Source: Pseudonocardia autotrophica (lineage in GTDB: Bacteria > Actinomycetota > Actinomycetes > Mycobacteriales > Pseudonocardiaceae). Taken from it: a stretch of DNA of 64,000 bases. Under the pieces are notes generated by a model. That model had not been told where the DNA came from and searched no databases. It saw only the letters and a program-made list of their open reading frames with translations. Position numbers and translations under genes: made by a program. Location of the stretch: the NCBI RefSeq assembly GCF_000717175.1, contig NZ_JNYD01000019.1, forward strand, positions 62,001 to 126,000. The letters run 5' to 3'. Positions 16,484-25,432 of the stretch are shown piece after piece. Each line of letters begins with the position of its first letter. Position 1 is the first letter of the stretch.

Positions 16484-16899
16484 TCAGGCCGGGAGCGCGA
16501 CGGTGGCGCCCTGGGCCTGCAGGAACACCAGCGGGTCGAAGAACTCCGCGAAGGCGGCGAGCTTGCCGTCCCGCACCGTGAAGGTGCTGATGTAGGCGTT
16601 CCGGTAGGGCTCGCCGGTGGAGAGCATCGTGGTGTCGCTGCGGTACTCCGCGACGAACTCGCCCTCCGTCGCCAGCGGCGAGATCACCAGGTCGTGGAGC
16701 CCAGCGGCCCGACCAGGTGCGGGAAGCCGGCGTAGAGCGCGAGCACGGCCGCCTTGCCCTCGGTCACCTTCGGCACGGGGTCGGGCGCGAACGGCAGCCG
16801 GACCACGACGTCGTCGGCGAAGATCCCGCCGAGCGCGTCGATGTCGAGCTCGTTCATGATCTCGATGTACCGCTCGACGACCTCGGCGCCGGTGCTCAT
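16484..16899 (-). pseudogene. NTF2/SnoaL-like gene with an apparent frameshift
   Basis: Two overlapping frames together make one ordinary NTF2-like protein of about 135 residues. The first part runs from ATG 16899 (MSTGAEVVERYIEIMNELD) to PHLVGPLG near 16700, then meets a stop. In another frame the protein continues as LHDLVISPLATEG through FFDPLVFLQAQG to the stop at 16484. A single-base gain or loss in a run of G/C near 16695-16710 would explain this. It may be a true pseudogene or a sequencing error. It is the last gene of the operon that begins at 20485, and its start overlaps the preceding NTF2 gene's stop (ATGA). Confidence 0.7.
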
Positions 16900-17321
16900 G
16901 CGTCGAACCCCTCCATCTGCGGGGCCGTGAGCGGCGAGATCGCCCGGCCCGAGATCTTCCAGGTGTCGCCGACCCGGCGGTACTCGTCCCGGTTGAGCGC
17001 GATCGCCTTGATCGTGGCGCCGGACTTCGTCTTCCCCTCCGCGTACACGTAGTTGGTGCCGTGCGCGCTGTCCGGGCCGTCGAACTCGACGATGTGGTTG
17101 GTCATGATGTGGCACTGCTCGGCCATCGACTCGGCGTCGGCCTTGAAGAACCCGTGGATCTCGTCCCGGCCCTCGAACCGCTTGAGACCCACCGCCGTGG
17201 CGTCCCAGTAGGCGTCGTCGGTGTAGGCCGAGAGGGCCTCGTCCGGGTCGAACAGGTCGAGCCCGCGGGCGTAGAGCAGCGTGGCGGTGATGATCTGCTG
17301 GACGTCGTCGGCGCGGCTCAT
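16896..17321 (-). CDS. NTF2/SnoaL-like protein
   Basis: A 141-residue single-domain NTF2-fold protein (nuclear transport factor 2-like/SnoaL). The helices at the start (DDVQQIITATLLYARGLDLFD) are followed by LSAYTDDAYWDATAVGLKRFEGRDEI and then the curved sheet, with HIVEFDGPDSAHGTNYVYAEG and DEYRRVGDTWKISGRAI. That order is typical of the family. Members bind or transform small hydrophobic molecules; the reaction here is unknown. The ATG lies two bases after the alcohol dehydrogenase stop, and its stop overlaps the start of the next NTF2 gene, so it belongs to the operon 20485-16484. Confidence 0.75.
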   Translation of the reverse strand: MSRADDVQQIITATLLYARGLDLFDPDEALSAYTDDAYWDATAVGLKRFEGRDEIHGFFKADAESMAEQCHIMTNHIVEFDGPDSAHGTNYVYAEGKTKSGATIKAIALNRDEYRRVGDTWKISGRAISPLTAPQMEGFDA

Positions 17322-17323
17322 CG

Positions 17324-18451
17324 TCAGCCCTCCTGGTCGTACATGATCACGCCGCGGAGGTTGAGGCCCTTCTGCATGTCCGCGAACGCCTGGTTGATGT
17401 CCTCGAGCGCGTAGGTGCGCGTGATCAGCTCGTCGAGCTTGAGCTGCCCGGTCCGGTAGAGGTCCGTGAGCAGCGGGATGTCGTTGCGGGACTGCGTGGT
17501 CCCGTACAGCGAGCCCTGCAGCCGCTTGCCGGACATCGCGAAGGTGAACAGGTCGAACTCGACGTCCCGCTGCAGGATCGGCGCGGCCGAGGTCAGCACG
17601 ATGACGCCGCCGCGGCGGGTCATCTCCTGCGCCGGGTTCAGCAGGTTCCCGTAGGCGATGCCGACGGTGATGATGACCCGGTCGGCGCCCTGGCCGTTGG
17701 TCAGCTGCTCGACGAGCTCGGCGGCCTCCTCGTAGTTCGACACCGCGTGCGTGGCGCCGAACTCCTGGGCCTGCTCCTGCTTGAAGGGCACCGGGTCGAT
17801 CGCGATGATGTTCTTGGCGCCCTTGTGCTTCGCGCCCTGCACCGCGTTGATCCCGACGCCGCCGATCCCCACGATCACGACCGTGTCGCCGAGCTGCATG
17901 TCCGCGGCGTAGACCGAGGAACCCCAGCCCGTCGGCACGCCGCAGCCGATCAGCGCGGCCTTGTCCAGCGGGATGTCCTTGTCGATCTTGACGACGGCGT
18001 CGACCGGCGCGCAGACGTACGGCGCGAAGGTGCCGAGGAAGGACATGCAGCCCACGCCCTTGTCCCGGGCGTGCACGCGGTGCGTGCCGTCGGGCGCGTA
18101 GCCGGCGAGCACGCCCGCGCCCAGCTCGCACATGTTGGAGCGGCCGGAGACGCACATCTTGCACCGCCCGCACGAGGGCAGGAAGGAGAGGACGACGTGG
18201 TCGCCGACCTCCAGGTCGTGCACCTCCGGGCCGACCTCGGTGACCACGCCGGCGCCCTCGTGGCCGCCGAGCACGGGCGCCCAGGGCAGCGGGATCACGC
18301 CGTCGTCGAGGTGGTGGTCGGAGTGGCAGATGCCGGACGCGGCCAGCTTCACCATCACCTCGCGGCGCTTCGGGGGATCGATCTCGATCTCCTCGACGCT
18401 CCAGCCGGAGTTGGTGCCGGGCTCCCAGAGCAGGGCTCCCTTGGTCTTCAT
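17324..18451 (-). CDS. NDMA-dependent (mycofactocin-linked) zinc alcohol dehydrogenase
   Basis: A 375-residue medium-chain dehydrogenase of the Rxyl_3153/NDMA-dependent type. The start MKTKGALLWEPGTNSGWSVE is characteristic. Catalytic-zinc ligands are in SGICHSDHHL and GGHEGAG, structural-zinc cysteines in CGRCKMCVSGRSNMC (about 95-110), and the nucleotide site is GIGGVGINAVQG near 200. Members of this family hold NAD tightly and are re-oxidised by mycofactocin in vivo, or by an artificial acceptor in vitro. It should oxidise a primary or secondary alcohol. It is the third gene of the operon behind the operator at 20515, after an NTF2 gene and an acyl-CoA synthetase. A second member of the family is at 36555-37676. 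Confidence 0.9.
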   Translation of the reverse strand: MKTKGALLWEPGTNSGWSVEEIEIDPPKRREVMVKLAASGICHSDHHLDDGVIPLPWAPVLGGHEGAGVVTEVGPEVHDLEVGDHVVLSFLPSCGRCKMCVSGRSNMCELGAGVLAGYAPDGTHRVHARDKGVGCMSFLGTFAPYVCAPVDAVVKIDKDIPLDKAALIGCGVPTGWGSSVYAADMQLGDTVVIVGIGGVGINAVQGAKHKGAKNIIAIDPVPFKQEQAQEFGATHAVSNYEEAAELVEQLTNGQGADRVIITVGIAYGNLLNPAQEMTRRGGVIVLTSAAPILQRDVEFDLFTFAMSGKRLQGSLYGTTQSRNDIPLLTDLYRTGQLKLDELITRTYALEDINQAFADMQKGLNLRGVIMYDQEG

Positions 18452-18503
18452 GAATGCTCCCCTTCGAGCACGGGCACGGACATCAGCGGGGGACGAGCAG
18501 GGG

Positions 18504-20075
18504 TCAGACGGACCGGTCGCGGTCCGCCCAGTACGGGGCGCGGAGATCGCGTTTGAGGATCTTCCCGGTGGGGGCCTTGGGCAGGGCGTCGACGAACTCG
18601 ACGGACCGGGGCTTCTGGTAGGAGGCCAGGTGCTGCCGCGCGGTGTCGATGATCTCCGCCTCGGTCGCGGTGGTCTCCGGCTTGAGCACGACGAACGCCT
18701 TGACGGCCTCGCCCCACTCGTCGTCGGGCACGCCGATCACGGCGCACTCGAGGACCGACGGGTGCTGGTTGACGGCCTCCTCGACCTGGATCGAGTAGAT
18801 GTTCTCGCCGCCCGAGATGATCATGTCCTTGGCGCGGTCGACGATGAAGACGTACGAGTCCGCGTCCCAGGTGGCGACGTCGCCGGTCCACATCCAGCCG
18901 TCCCGCAGCGTGGCCGCGGTGAGGTCCGGCCGGCCCCAGTAGCCGAGCATGTTCGCCTCGGACCGGACCACGATCTGCCCGGCGGTCCGCCCGTCCTTGG
19001 GCACCTCGTTGCCGTCCGGGTCGACCACGCGCACGGTCGTCACGAACCCCTCGCGGCCGCACGACATGAGGCGTTCGGGATGGACCCCGCGCACCGCGTC
19101 GAGGTGGTCCTCCTGGGAGAGGAAGCACATCGTGGTGCCCTCGGTCTGCCCGTAGCCCTGGATCAGGGTGCACGGGAAGTGGTCGAGGGCCGCCTTGACC
19201 ACGCTCGACGGCATCGGGCCGCCGCCGTACTGGATGTTGCGCAACGACGAGATGTCGTAGCCGGAGAAGCCGGGCACGGCCATCATCCAGTTGAGCATCG
19301 TGGTGATGCCGAGGAAGGCCGAGACCTTCTCCTCCTGGATGAGCTCCAGCGCGGTGCGGGCCTCGAAGTTCATCAGCACCAGCGGGCAGCCGTGGCGCAT
19401 GTAGTTCATCGAGAGCACCACCGGGATGTGGTACATCTGCCCGGTCAGCATGTAGACGTCCGTCGCGACGATCCGCTCCGCCACGGTCTGGTTGAGCATC
19501 CCGAACGACGTGCTGGTGTGGCTGTGCAGCGCGCCCTTCGACTCCCCGGTGGTGCCGCCGGTGTAGAGGATGAAGAACGGGTCGGCGTCGCCGGTCGTGG
19601 CGGAGCGCTCCGGCTCGTCCGTGCTGCTGCGCGCCAGCAGGTCCTCGTAGCTGCCGTCGCCACCGCGGCCGTACTGCAGCCAGTGCGGCACGTCGACCGC
19701 GGCCTGCAGCTGCTTGGCGGTGTCGAGCCACTCGTCGGAGGCGATCAGCGCCTTCGGCGCGCCGTCGGTGACGATCTTGGTGAGCTCGGGGACGCCGAGC
19801 CGCCAGTTCAGCGGCTGCGCGACGAGCCCGGCGCGGCCCGCCGCGTAGTACAGCTCCTGGTACTCGATCGAGTTCTTGGCGAGGATCGCGACCCGGTCGC
19901 CCTTCGCGAGCCCGAGCCCGCCGTCGCCGGTGCCGGCGAGGCCGTTGGCCAGCCGCCGCACCCGCTCGTCGAGCGTGCGCCAGTCCATCCGACGCCCGTT
20001 CGGGGCGTCGACGATCGCGTCCCGGGTGGGGGTCAGCGCCGCCCACTTCTCCGGGATCCGTCCGACGTTGACCAT
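18504..20075 (-). CDS. Acyl-CoA synthetase (AMP-forming), copy 1
   Basis: A 523-residue ANL-superfamily ligase that adenylates a carboxylic acid and transfers it to CoA. Motifs in order: phosphate loop ILYTGGTTGESKGALHSH (about residue 175), GYGQTEGTTM near 300, DGWMWTGDV near 395, KDMIISGGENIYSIQVEEA near 415, and the C-terminal catalytic lysine in LPKAPTGKILKRDL. The ATG at 20075 (MVNVGRIPEKW) is chosen because it overlaps the NTF2 stop as TGATG and fits family length. It is the second gene of the operator-20515 operon, followed after 52 bases by the alcohol dehydrogenase. The acid substrate is unknown; the product presumably enters the CoA-ester steps of this region. Confidence 0.92.
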   Translation of the reverse strand: MVNVGRIPEKWAALTPTRDAIVDAPNGRRMDWRTLDERVRRLANGLAGTGDGGLGLAKGDRVAILAKNSIEYQELYYAAGRAGLVAQPLNWRLGVPELTKIVTDGAPKALIASDEWLDTAKQLQAAVDVPHWLQYGRGGDGSYEDLLARSSTDEPERSATTGDADPFFILYTGGTTGESKGALHSHTSTSFGMLNQTVAERIVATDVYMLTGQMYHIPVVLSMNYMRHGCPLVLMNFEARTALELIQEEKVSAFLGITTMLNWMMAVPGFSGYDISSLRNIQYGGGPMPSSVVKAALDHFPCTLIQGYGQTEGTTMCFLSQEDHLDAVRGVHPERLMSCGREGFVTTVRVVDPDGNEVPKDGRTAGQIVVRSEANMLGYWGRPDLTAATLRDGWMWTGDVATWDADSYVFIVDRAKDMIISGGENIYSIQVEEAVNQHPSVLECAVIGVPDDEWGEAVKAFVVLKPETTATEAEIIDTARQHLASYQKPRSVEFVDALPKAPTGKILKRDLRAPYWADRDRSV

Positions 20076-20485
20076 CAGTAGGGCAGGTCGAGGTAGATGT
20101 GCCGGGAGGCGATCAGCCAGGTGTCGCCCTGCTTCACCAGCTCGTCCCGGTACCAGCCGCTGGAGAGCACCCGGATCGCGCCGCCCTCGACGGACAGCAG
20201 GGTGAGGTTCGACGTCGTCGAGGCGCTGTCGGCCGTCTCCTTGACGATCACCAGGTTGGAGATGTTGTGCCGGCGCTGGTCGGTCTGCGCCGCGAGCGAG
20301 TCGGCGTGCAGCTTGTGGATGGCCTCGCGGCCGTCGAAGGGGCCGATCGTGTCCCCGTCGCGGCCGATCTGCATGGTCATGGTCGCGGTCTCGGTGAACT
20401 GGGCCGCGATGAGGTCGACGTCGTTCTCGTCGTAGCCCCAGGCCGCACGGCCCAGGGTGTTCTCGATCTCCGCACGAGCGGTCAT
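20075..20485 (-). CDS. NTF2/SnoaL-like protein, first gene of its operon
   Basis: A 136-residue NTF2-like protein. MTARAEIENTLGRAAWGYDEND is followed by LIAAQFTETATMTMQ and the tail GWYRDELVKQGDTWLIASRHIYLDL, the SnoaL_4 style ring-hydroxylating-dioxygenase-small-subunit or isomerase-like layout. The ATG at 20485 is used rather than an upstream TTG, because it has a GGGGGCC/GGAGG-like lead and fits family alignments. The operator at 20515-20534 lies 30 bases upstream, so this gene leads the regulated unit NTF2, acyl-CoA synthetase, alcohol dehydrogenase, NTF2, NTF2. Function is not predictable beyond the fold. Confidence 0.75.
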   Translation of the reverse strand: MTARAEIENTLGRAAWGYDENDVDLIAAQFTETATMTMQIGRDGDTIGPFDGREAIHKLHADSLAAQTDQRRHNISNLVIVKETADSASTTSNLTLLSVEGGAIRVLSSGWYRDELVKQGDTWLIASRHIYLDLPY

Positions 20486-20514
20486 GGGGGCCTCCGGCAA
20501 CGCTGGTCATCATC

Positions 20515-20534
20515 GTCTAACGGCCGTTTGGTAG
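20515..20534. promoter_or_regulatory. Operator upstream of the NTF2/ACS/ADH operon
   Basis: It reads GTCTAACGGCCGTTTGGTAG on the plus strand, giving the exact CTACCAAACG half on the minus strand and a CGTTAGAC half opposite, around a perfect AACGGCCGTT centre. It lies 30 bases before the NTF2 start. It is one of the two best-conserved copies in the window. Confidence 0.8.
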
Positions 20535-20598
20535 CGGTGAGGCTAGCACCACGCGCGAGTGGCCCACAACACTCCCGTCCGCGGGGACGGAACGGAGA

Positions 20599-22119
20599 TC
20601 AGCGCACCCAGTCGTAGCTGCGGGCCACGGCGCGGGCCCAGTTCTCGCGCTCGCGCTCGCGCACCCCGTCGGCCATCTCCGGCTCCCACATCGCGGCCCG
20701 GTGCCAGTTGGCGCGCAACACCTCGAGGTCCGGCCAGTGGCCCACCGCGAGCCCGGCGACGTAGGCCGCGCCGAGCGAGACCGCCTCGGACCCGAGCGGG
20801 CGCTCCACCGGCACGTCGAGCACGTCGGCGACGTACTGCATGAGCAGGTGGTCGGCCGTCATGCCGCCGTCGGCCTTGAGCCGGGTGACCGGGATGCCGG
20901 ACTCGGCGTTCATCGCGTCGACGACCTCGCGGGTCTGCCAGGCGGTGGCCTCCAGCACCGCCCTGGCCAGGTGGCCGCGGGTGATGTAGCTGGTCAGGCC
21001 GACGATGACGCCACGGGCGTTCGCCTGCCAGTGCGGCGCGTAGAGCCCGGAGAAGGCGGGCACGACGTAGCAGCCGCCGTTGTCCGGCACCGTCATCGCG
21101 AGGGTCTCGATCTGCGCGGCGGTGCCGATCATCCCCAGCGAGTCCCGGAACCACTGGACCAGCGAGCCGGTGACGGCGATCGAGCCCTCCAGCGCGTAGA
21201 CCGGCCGCTCCCCCACCAGGTAGCCGACGGTCGGGATCAGACCCTGCGCCGAGCCGCCGATCCGCGCGCCGGTGTTCTTGAGCAGGAAGGCGCCGGTGCC
21301 GTACGTGCACTTGACCTCGCCGGGCGCGAAGCAGGTCTGCCCGACGAGCGCGGCCTGCTGGTCGCCCAGCGCCCCGGCCACCGGCACCCCGGGCAGCACT
21401 TCCGTGCACACGCCGTAGATCTCGGCGTTGGACCGGATCTCCGGCAGCATCCGCTCGGGGACGCGCAGCGCCGCGAGCAGCTTCGGCGACCACTCCAGCG
21501 TGCGGAGGTCCATGAGCATGGTCCGGCTCGCGTTGGTCACGTCCGTGACGTGGACGCCGCGCCCCGGGCCGCCGGTGAGCCGCCAGATCAGCCAGCTCTC
21601 CATGGTGCCGAACAGGACGTCGCCCGCCTCGGCCCCCGCGCGGGCGCCCGGCACGTGGTCGAGCAGCCAGCGCAGCCGCGGGCCGGCGAAGTAGGTCGCG
21701 GGGCCGAACCCGCTGGTGGAGGCGTAGAGCGGGCCGAGGCCCTCCTCGACGAGGCGGGCGACGATCGGGCCGGTCCGGGTGTCCTGCCAGGTGATCGCGC
21801 GGGCCAGCGGCGCCCCGGTGTGGCGGTTCCAGATCACCGTGGTCTCGCGCTGGTTGGCGATGCCGAGCGCCACGATGTTCTCCGGCTCCAGCCCGGCCCG
21901 CCGCAGTGCCTCGGGGACCACCCGGGCGACGTTGCGCCAGATCTCCTCGGCGTCGTGCTCCACCCGCCCGGGCTCGGGGTAGTGCTGGCGGTGCTCGCGC
22001 TGGGCCACGGCGAGCATCCGGCCGGAGCGGGAGAAGAGCAGGCAGCGCGTCGACGTCGTGCCCTGGTCGATGGCCGCGACCACGCGCTCGCGCGGCGCCG
22101 AGGTCCGCGGCTCGCTCAT
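20599..22119 (-). CDS. glpK: Glycerol kinase, first paralogue
   Basis: A 506-residue FGGY-family kinase that phosphorylates glycerol to sn-glycerol 3-phosphate. The ATP loop [11 protein letters not shown] is near residue 18, IANQRETTVIWNR near 90, and GALGDQQAALVGQ with CTYGTGAFLLKN near 270-300. The length is normal. The ATG at 22119 overlaps the stop of the IclR gene (ATGA), so the two are co-transcribed. It differs clearly from the second glycerol kinase at 23874 (for example FSGLYAPHWQANARG against [15 protein letters not shown]), so it is not a recent duplicate. Its place behind the regulator, opposite glpF, is unusual; it could serve a related polyol, but the fingerprint is that of glycerol kinase. 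Confidence 0.9.
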   Translation of the reverse strand: MSEPRTSAPRERVVAAIDQGTTSTRCLLFSRSGRMLAVAQREHRQHYPEPGRVEHDAEEIWRNVARVVPEALRRAGLEPENIVALGIANQRETTVIWNRHTGAPLARAITWQDTRTGPIVARLVEEGLGPLYASTSGFGPATYFAGPRLRWLLDHVPGARAGAEAGDVLFGTMESWLIWRLTGGPGRGVHVTDVTNASRTMLMDLRTLEWSPKLLAALRVPERMLPEIRSNAEIYGVCTEVLPGVPVAGALGDQQAALVGQTCFAPGEVKCTYGTGAFLLKNTGARIGGSAQGLIPTVGYLVGERPVYALEGSIAVTGSLVQWFRDSLGMIGTAAQIETLAMTVPDNGGCYVVPAFSGLYAPHWQANARGVIVGLTSYITRGHLARAVLEATAWQTREVVDAMNAESGIPVTRLKADGGMTADHLLMQYVADVLDVPVERPLGSEAVSLGAAYVAGLAVGHWPDLEVLRANWHRAAMWEPEMADGVRERERENWARAVARSYDWVR

Positions 22120-22877
22120 CGGGACGTCACCAGGGACGCGGAGATCTCCCGGCCGGCGTGCTGCAGCTGCTCGGCGAGGTGCCGGCGGGGCTCCCCGCCC
22201 CCGCCGAACAGCTCCTCCACCGGAGCGGCGATGCCGAGGGCGGCCACCGTGAGCCCGCCCCCCGAGCGCAGCGGGACCGCGGCGCCGCCGACGCCCGTCT
22301 CGAACTCCCCGACGTCCGTAGCCATGCCTCGGGCGCGTGCGGCGGCAAGGTGCGCCTCGAGCATCGCGACCGTGCTGGCCGTGCGGCCGGTGTAGCGGCG
22401 CAGCTCCAGCTCGCGGGCAGGCGGTGTCGCGACCGGGGCGAACGCCAGCAGGCACTTCCCCCACGCCGTGGCGTGCAACGGCTGCTCGGTGTTGGTGCGG
22501 AGAGTCTGCGGCGAGCCGTCCGGCCGGAAGACGTGGTGCACCAGGCTCGCCACCGTGCCGACCGGCGCCGCGAGGTAGACCGCGCAGCCCGTGCCCCCGG
22601 CCAGCGCGTCGGCCCAGTTCATCGCGCGCGACCGCAGGTCGTGGCGGTCCCAGCCGCCGCCGAGCCGGCGCAGCCCGGCACCCGGGCGGTAGAGGGCGGT
22701 GGTGCGGTCCTGGTCGACGAGCCCCTCGTCGCGCAGGGTCCGGACGAGCCCGTGCACGGTCGGGCGCGGCAGGTCCAGCGCGGCGGCCAGCTCGGCGAGG
22801 GCCAGCGGCCGGCCCGCGCCCCCCAGCAGCCGCAGGATCGCGGCCGCGCGCTCGACGGACTGGATCGCTCCGGGCAC
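22116..22877 (-). CDS. IclR-family transcriptional regulator of the glycerol locus
   Basis: A 253-residue regulator with an N-terminal winged helix-turn-helix (SVERAAAILRLLGGAGRPLALAE, then LDLPRPTVHGLVRTLRDEGL) and a C-terminal effector domain (HATAWGKCLLAF, RGMATDVGEFETGV, VAALGIAAPVEELF) typical of IclR/GylR proteins. The GTG at 22877 (VPGAIQSVERA) is selected because the upstream extension is not family-like and would run over the promoter. It is divergent from glpF-glpK-glpD, with a near-perfect palindrome GTTCGACATTGTCGAAC in the gap, and it overlaps glpK copy 1 downstream. By analogy with GylR of Streptomyces it probably represses glycerol genes until glycerol or its phosphate is present. 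Confidence 0.88.
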   Translation of the reverse strand: MPGAIQSVERAAAILRLLGGAGRPLALAELAAALDLPRPTVHGLVRTLRDEGLVDQDRTTALYRPGAGLRRLGGGWDRHDLRSRAMNWADALAGGTGCAVYLAAPVGTVASLVHHVFRPDGSPQTLRTNTEQPLHATAWGKCLLAFAPVATPPARELELRRYTGRTASTVAMLEAHLAAARARGMATDVGEFETGVGGAAVPLRSGGGLTVAALGIAAPVEELFGGGGEPRRHLAEQLQHAGREISASLVTSR

Positions 22878-22920
22878 GGGTGGGAGCCTACGGGGTGGTG
22901 TGATCCGGTCGACAGGATCA

Positions 22921-22937
22921 GTTCGACATTGTCGAAC
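22921..22937. promoter_or_regulatory. Palindromic operator candidate for the IclR/GylR-type regulator
   Basis: GTTCGACATTGTCGAAC, a 17-bp inverted repeat (perfect except the central base), lies 43 bases before the regulator start and 106 bases before glpF. A second related half, GGTCGACAGGATC, lies just before it at about 22907. Position in the divergent promoter region suits auto- and cross-regulation. It is unlike the TetR operators. Confidence 0.65.
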
Positions 22938-23043
22938 GTCGGGCGTTGTCGCACCCCGCACGCGTTCCTAGCGTCTGTCCCGTTCGGCCCCCGTCCGGCG
23001 CGTACGCCCGGGCGGGGGCCGTCACGACCGGAAGGAGAGTTCG

Positions 23044-23874
23044 ATGCGGAACTCCTACTTCGGCGCGCTGAGCGCCGAGTTCGCCGGAACCATGATCCTG
23101 ATCCTGTTCGGCAACGGCGTCGTGGCGCAGGTCCTCACGGCACCGCCGAACAGTCCCCTGGGTGACCACGACTCGATCACGTGGGCCTGGGGCATCGGCG
23201 TCACGCTCGGCGTGTACGTCGCCGCGCGGATCTCCGGCGCCCACCTCAATCCCGCGGTCACCATCGCACTGGCCTCGTACCAGGGCTTCCCGTGGAAACG
23301 GGTGGTGCCCTACATCATCGCCCAGACCCTCGGCGCCTTCGTGGCGGCGTTGATCGTCCGGGTCGTGTACGCGGACCTGATCAACCGGGCCGACCCCGGG
23401 CACACGTCGGCCACCCAGATCATCTTCGCGACGTTGCCGGGCAACGGCGGCGGCGGGGTCTCGATCCCCACCGCCTTCCTCGACCAGGTCGTCGGCACCG
23501 CGATCCTGGTGTTCGTGATCTTCGCCCTGGTCAACGCCCTGAACAACCCGCCGCTGGCGAACCTGGGCCCCGTGGTCATCGGCCTGCTCGTCGTGGCGAT
23601 CGGCATGGCGTTCGGCGCCAACGCGGGCTACGCCATCAACCCGGCCCGTGACTTCGGGCCGCGCCTCGCGTCGTACATCACGGGGTACTCGACGGCCTGG
23701 GTCGATCCGAACGGGACACCGTACTGGTGGTTGCCGATCGTCGCGCCGATCGTCGGCGGCCTCGTCGGCGGGGCCTTCTTCAAGATCCTCGTCGGCCGCT
23801 ACCTGCTCCCGGAGGACACCGAGGAGCAGCCGGTCGGGCGTGAGACCGTCGTCGAGCACGGAGGAGAGAAGTAA
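23044..23874 (+). CDS. glpF: Glycerol uptake facilitator (MIP/aquaglyceroporin)
   Basis: A 276-residue channel that lets glycerol diffuse across the membrane. The two half-helix NPA motifs are present as [13 protein letters not shown] (about residue 66-78) and [14 protein letters not shown] (about 198-211). The Asp after the second NPAR is the glycerol-channel rather than water-channel form. Six membrane segments are visible. The ATG follows GAAGGAGAG at a good distance. The last bases overlap the next start (TAATG), coupling it to glpK copy 2. It leads the operon glpF-glpK-glpD, divergent from the IclR regulator. Confidence 0.95.
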   Translation: MRNSYFGALSAEFAGTMILILFGNGVVAQVLTAPPNSPLGDHDSITWAWGIGVTLGVYVAARISGAHLNPAVTIALASYQGFPWKRVVPYIIAQTLGAFVAALIVRVVYADLINRADPGHTSATQIIFATLPGNGGGGVSIPTAFLDQVVGTAILVFVIFALVNALNNPPLANLGPVVIGLLVVAIGMAFGANAGYAINPARDFGPRLASYITGYSTAWVDPNGTPYWWLPIVAPIVGGLVGGAFFKILVGRYLLPEDTEEQPVGRETVVEHGGEK

Positions 23875-25391
23875 TGCCCGAGTACGTCGGCGCCGTCGAC
23901 CAGGGGACGACGAGCACGCGGTTCATGATCTTCGACCACAGCGGCAACGAGGTGGGTCGCCACCAGCTGGAACACGAGCAGATCCTGCCCGAGGCGGGCT
24001 GGGTCGAGCACAACCCCGTGGAGATCTGGGAGCGCACCTCCTCGGTCATCCAGACCGGCCTGAACAAGACGGGGCTGGCGGCCAAGGACCTCGCGGCGCT
24101 CGGCATCACCAACCAGCGCGAGACGACCGTCGTCTGGGACAAGAACACCGGGCGGCCGCTGTACAACGCGATCGTCTGGCAGGACACCCGCACCGACCGG
24201 ATCGCCTCCAGGCTGGAGCGGGAGGGCCACGGCGACACGATCCGGCGCAAGGCCGGGCTGCCGCCCGCGACCTACTTCTCCGGCGGCAAGATCCAGTGGA
24301 TCCTGGAGAACGTCGACGGGGCCCGCGAGGCCGCCGAGCGCGGCGACGCGATCTTCGGCAACACCGACAGCTGGGTGGTCTGGAACCTCACCGGCGGGCC
24401 GAACGGCGGCGTGCACGTCACGGACGTCACCAACGCCAGCCGGACCATGCTCATGGACCTCGAGACCCTCGACTGGGACGACGAGCTGCTCGCCCTGTTC
24501 GGGATCCCGCGGTCGATGCTGCCGAGGATCTGCTCGTCGAGCTCGCCCGAGCCGTACGGCAGGTCCCTGGCGAACGGGCCGCTCGGCGGCGAGGTGCCGA
24601 TCACCGGCATCCTCGGCGACCAGCAGGCGGCCATGGTCGGACAGGTCTGCCTGTCGCCCGGCGAGGCCAAGAACACCTACGGCACGGGCAACTTCATGCT
24701 GCTCAACACCGGGACCGAGCTCGTCCGGTCGGACTCCGGCCTGCTGACCACGGTCTGCTACCGGTTCGGCGACGAGCCGGCGGTCTACGCCCTGGAGGGC
24801 TCGATCGCCGTCACCGGCTCGGCCGTGCAGTGGCTGCGCGACCAGCTGGGGATCATCTCCGGCGCCGCGCAGTCCGAGTCCCTCGCCCGCCAGGTCGAGG
24901 ACAACGGCGGGGTGTACTTCGTGCCCGCGTTCTCCGGCCTGTTCGCCCCGTACTGGCGTTCCGACGCCCGCGGCGCGATCGTCGGACTCTCCCGCTACAA
25001 CACCAACGCCCACCTCGCCCGGGCCACGCTGGAGGCGATCTGCTTCCAGAGCAAGGACGTGGCCGACGCCATGGCCAAGGACTCCGGGGTGAACCTGGAC
25101 ATCCTCAAGGTCGACGGCGGCGTCACCGCCAACGAGCTGTGCATGCAGATCCAGGCGGACGTGCTGGGCATCCCGGTGTCGCGGCCGGTCGTGGCCGAGA
25201 CCACCGCGCTCGGCGCCGCGTACGCCGCGGGCCTGGCGGTCGGGTTCTGGAAGGACACCGACGAGATGCGCCAGAACTGGAACGAGTCGAAGCGCTGGGA
25301 GCCGCAGTGGTCCGCGGAACAGCGTGAGACCGCCTACGCCCGGTGGCAGAAGGCGGTGCAGCGGACGTTGGACTGGGTAGAGGTCGACTAG
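23874..25391 (+). CDS. glpK: Glycerol kinase, second paralogue
   Basis: A 505-residue FGGY-family glycerol kinase. Motifs: [17 protein letters not shown] at the N-terminus, [13 protein letters not shown] near 82-94, [19 protein letters not shown] near 185, [12 protein letters not shown] near 245 and the long FGGY-type segment [18 protein letters not shown] near 410. It shares its start base with the glpF stop and lies 41 bases before glpD, which makes the order uptake, phosphorylation, oxidation. This copy, rather than the one at 20599, is the canonical operon member. Confidence in the family is very high; why two are kept is not clear. Confidence 0.95.
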   Translation: MPEYVGAVDQGTTSTRFMIFDHSGNEVGRHQLEHEQILPEAGWVEHNPVEIWERTSSVIQTGLNKTGLAAKDLAALGITNQRETTVVWDKNTGRPLYNAIVWQDTRTDRIASRLEREGHGDTIRRKAGLPPATYFSGGKIQWILENVDGAREAAERGDAIFGNTDSWVVWNLTGGPNGGVHVTDVTNASRTMLMDLETLDWDDELLALFGIPRSMLPRICSSSSPEPYGRSLANGPLGGEVPITGILGDQQAAMVGQVCLSPGEAKNTYGTGNFMLLNTGTELVRSDSGLLTTVCYRFGDEPAVYALEGSIAVTGSAVQWLRDQLGIISGAAQSESLARQVEDNGGVYFVPAFSGLFAPYWRSDARGAIVGLSRYNTNAHLARATLEAICFQSKDVADAMAKDSGVNLDILKVDGGVTANELCMQIQADVLGIPVSRPVVAETTALGAAYAAGLAVGFWKDTDEMRQNWNESKRWEPQWSAEQRETAYARWQKAVQRTLDWVEVD

Positions 25392-25432
25392 GAACACGGC
25401 ATCGACCTCCCGCTGGGAAAGGAAGACCTGTC

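Noticed and set aside
22878..23043. Riboswitch upstream of glpF
   Set aside because: No conserved riboswitch core seen; the palindrome at 22921 is better explained as an IclR-type operator.
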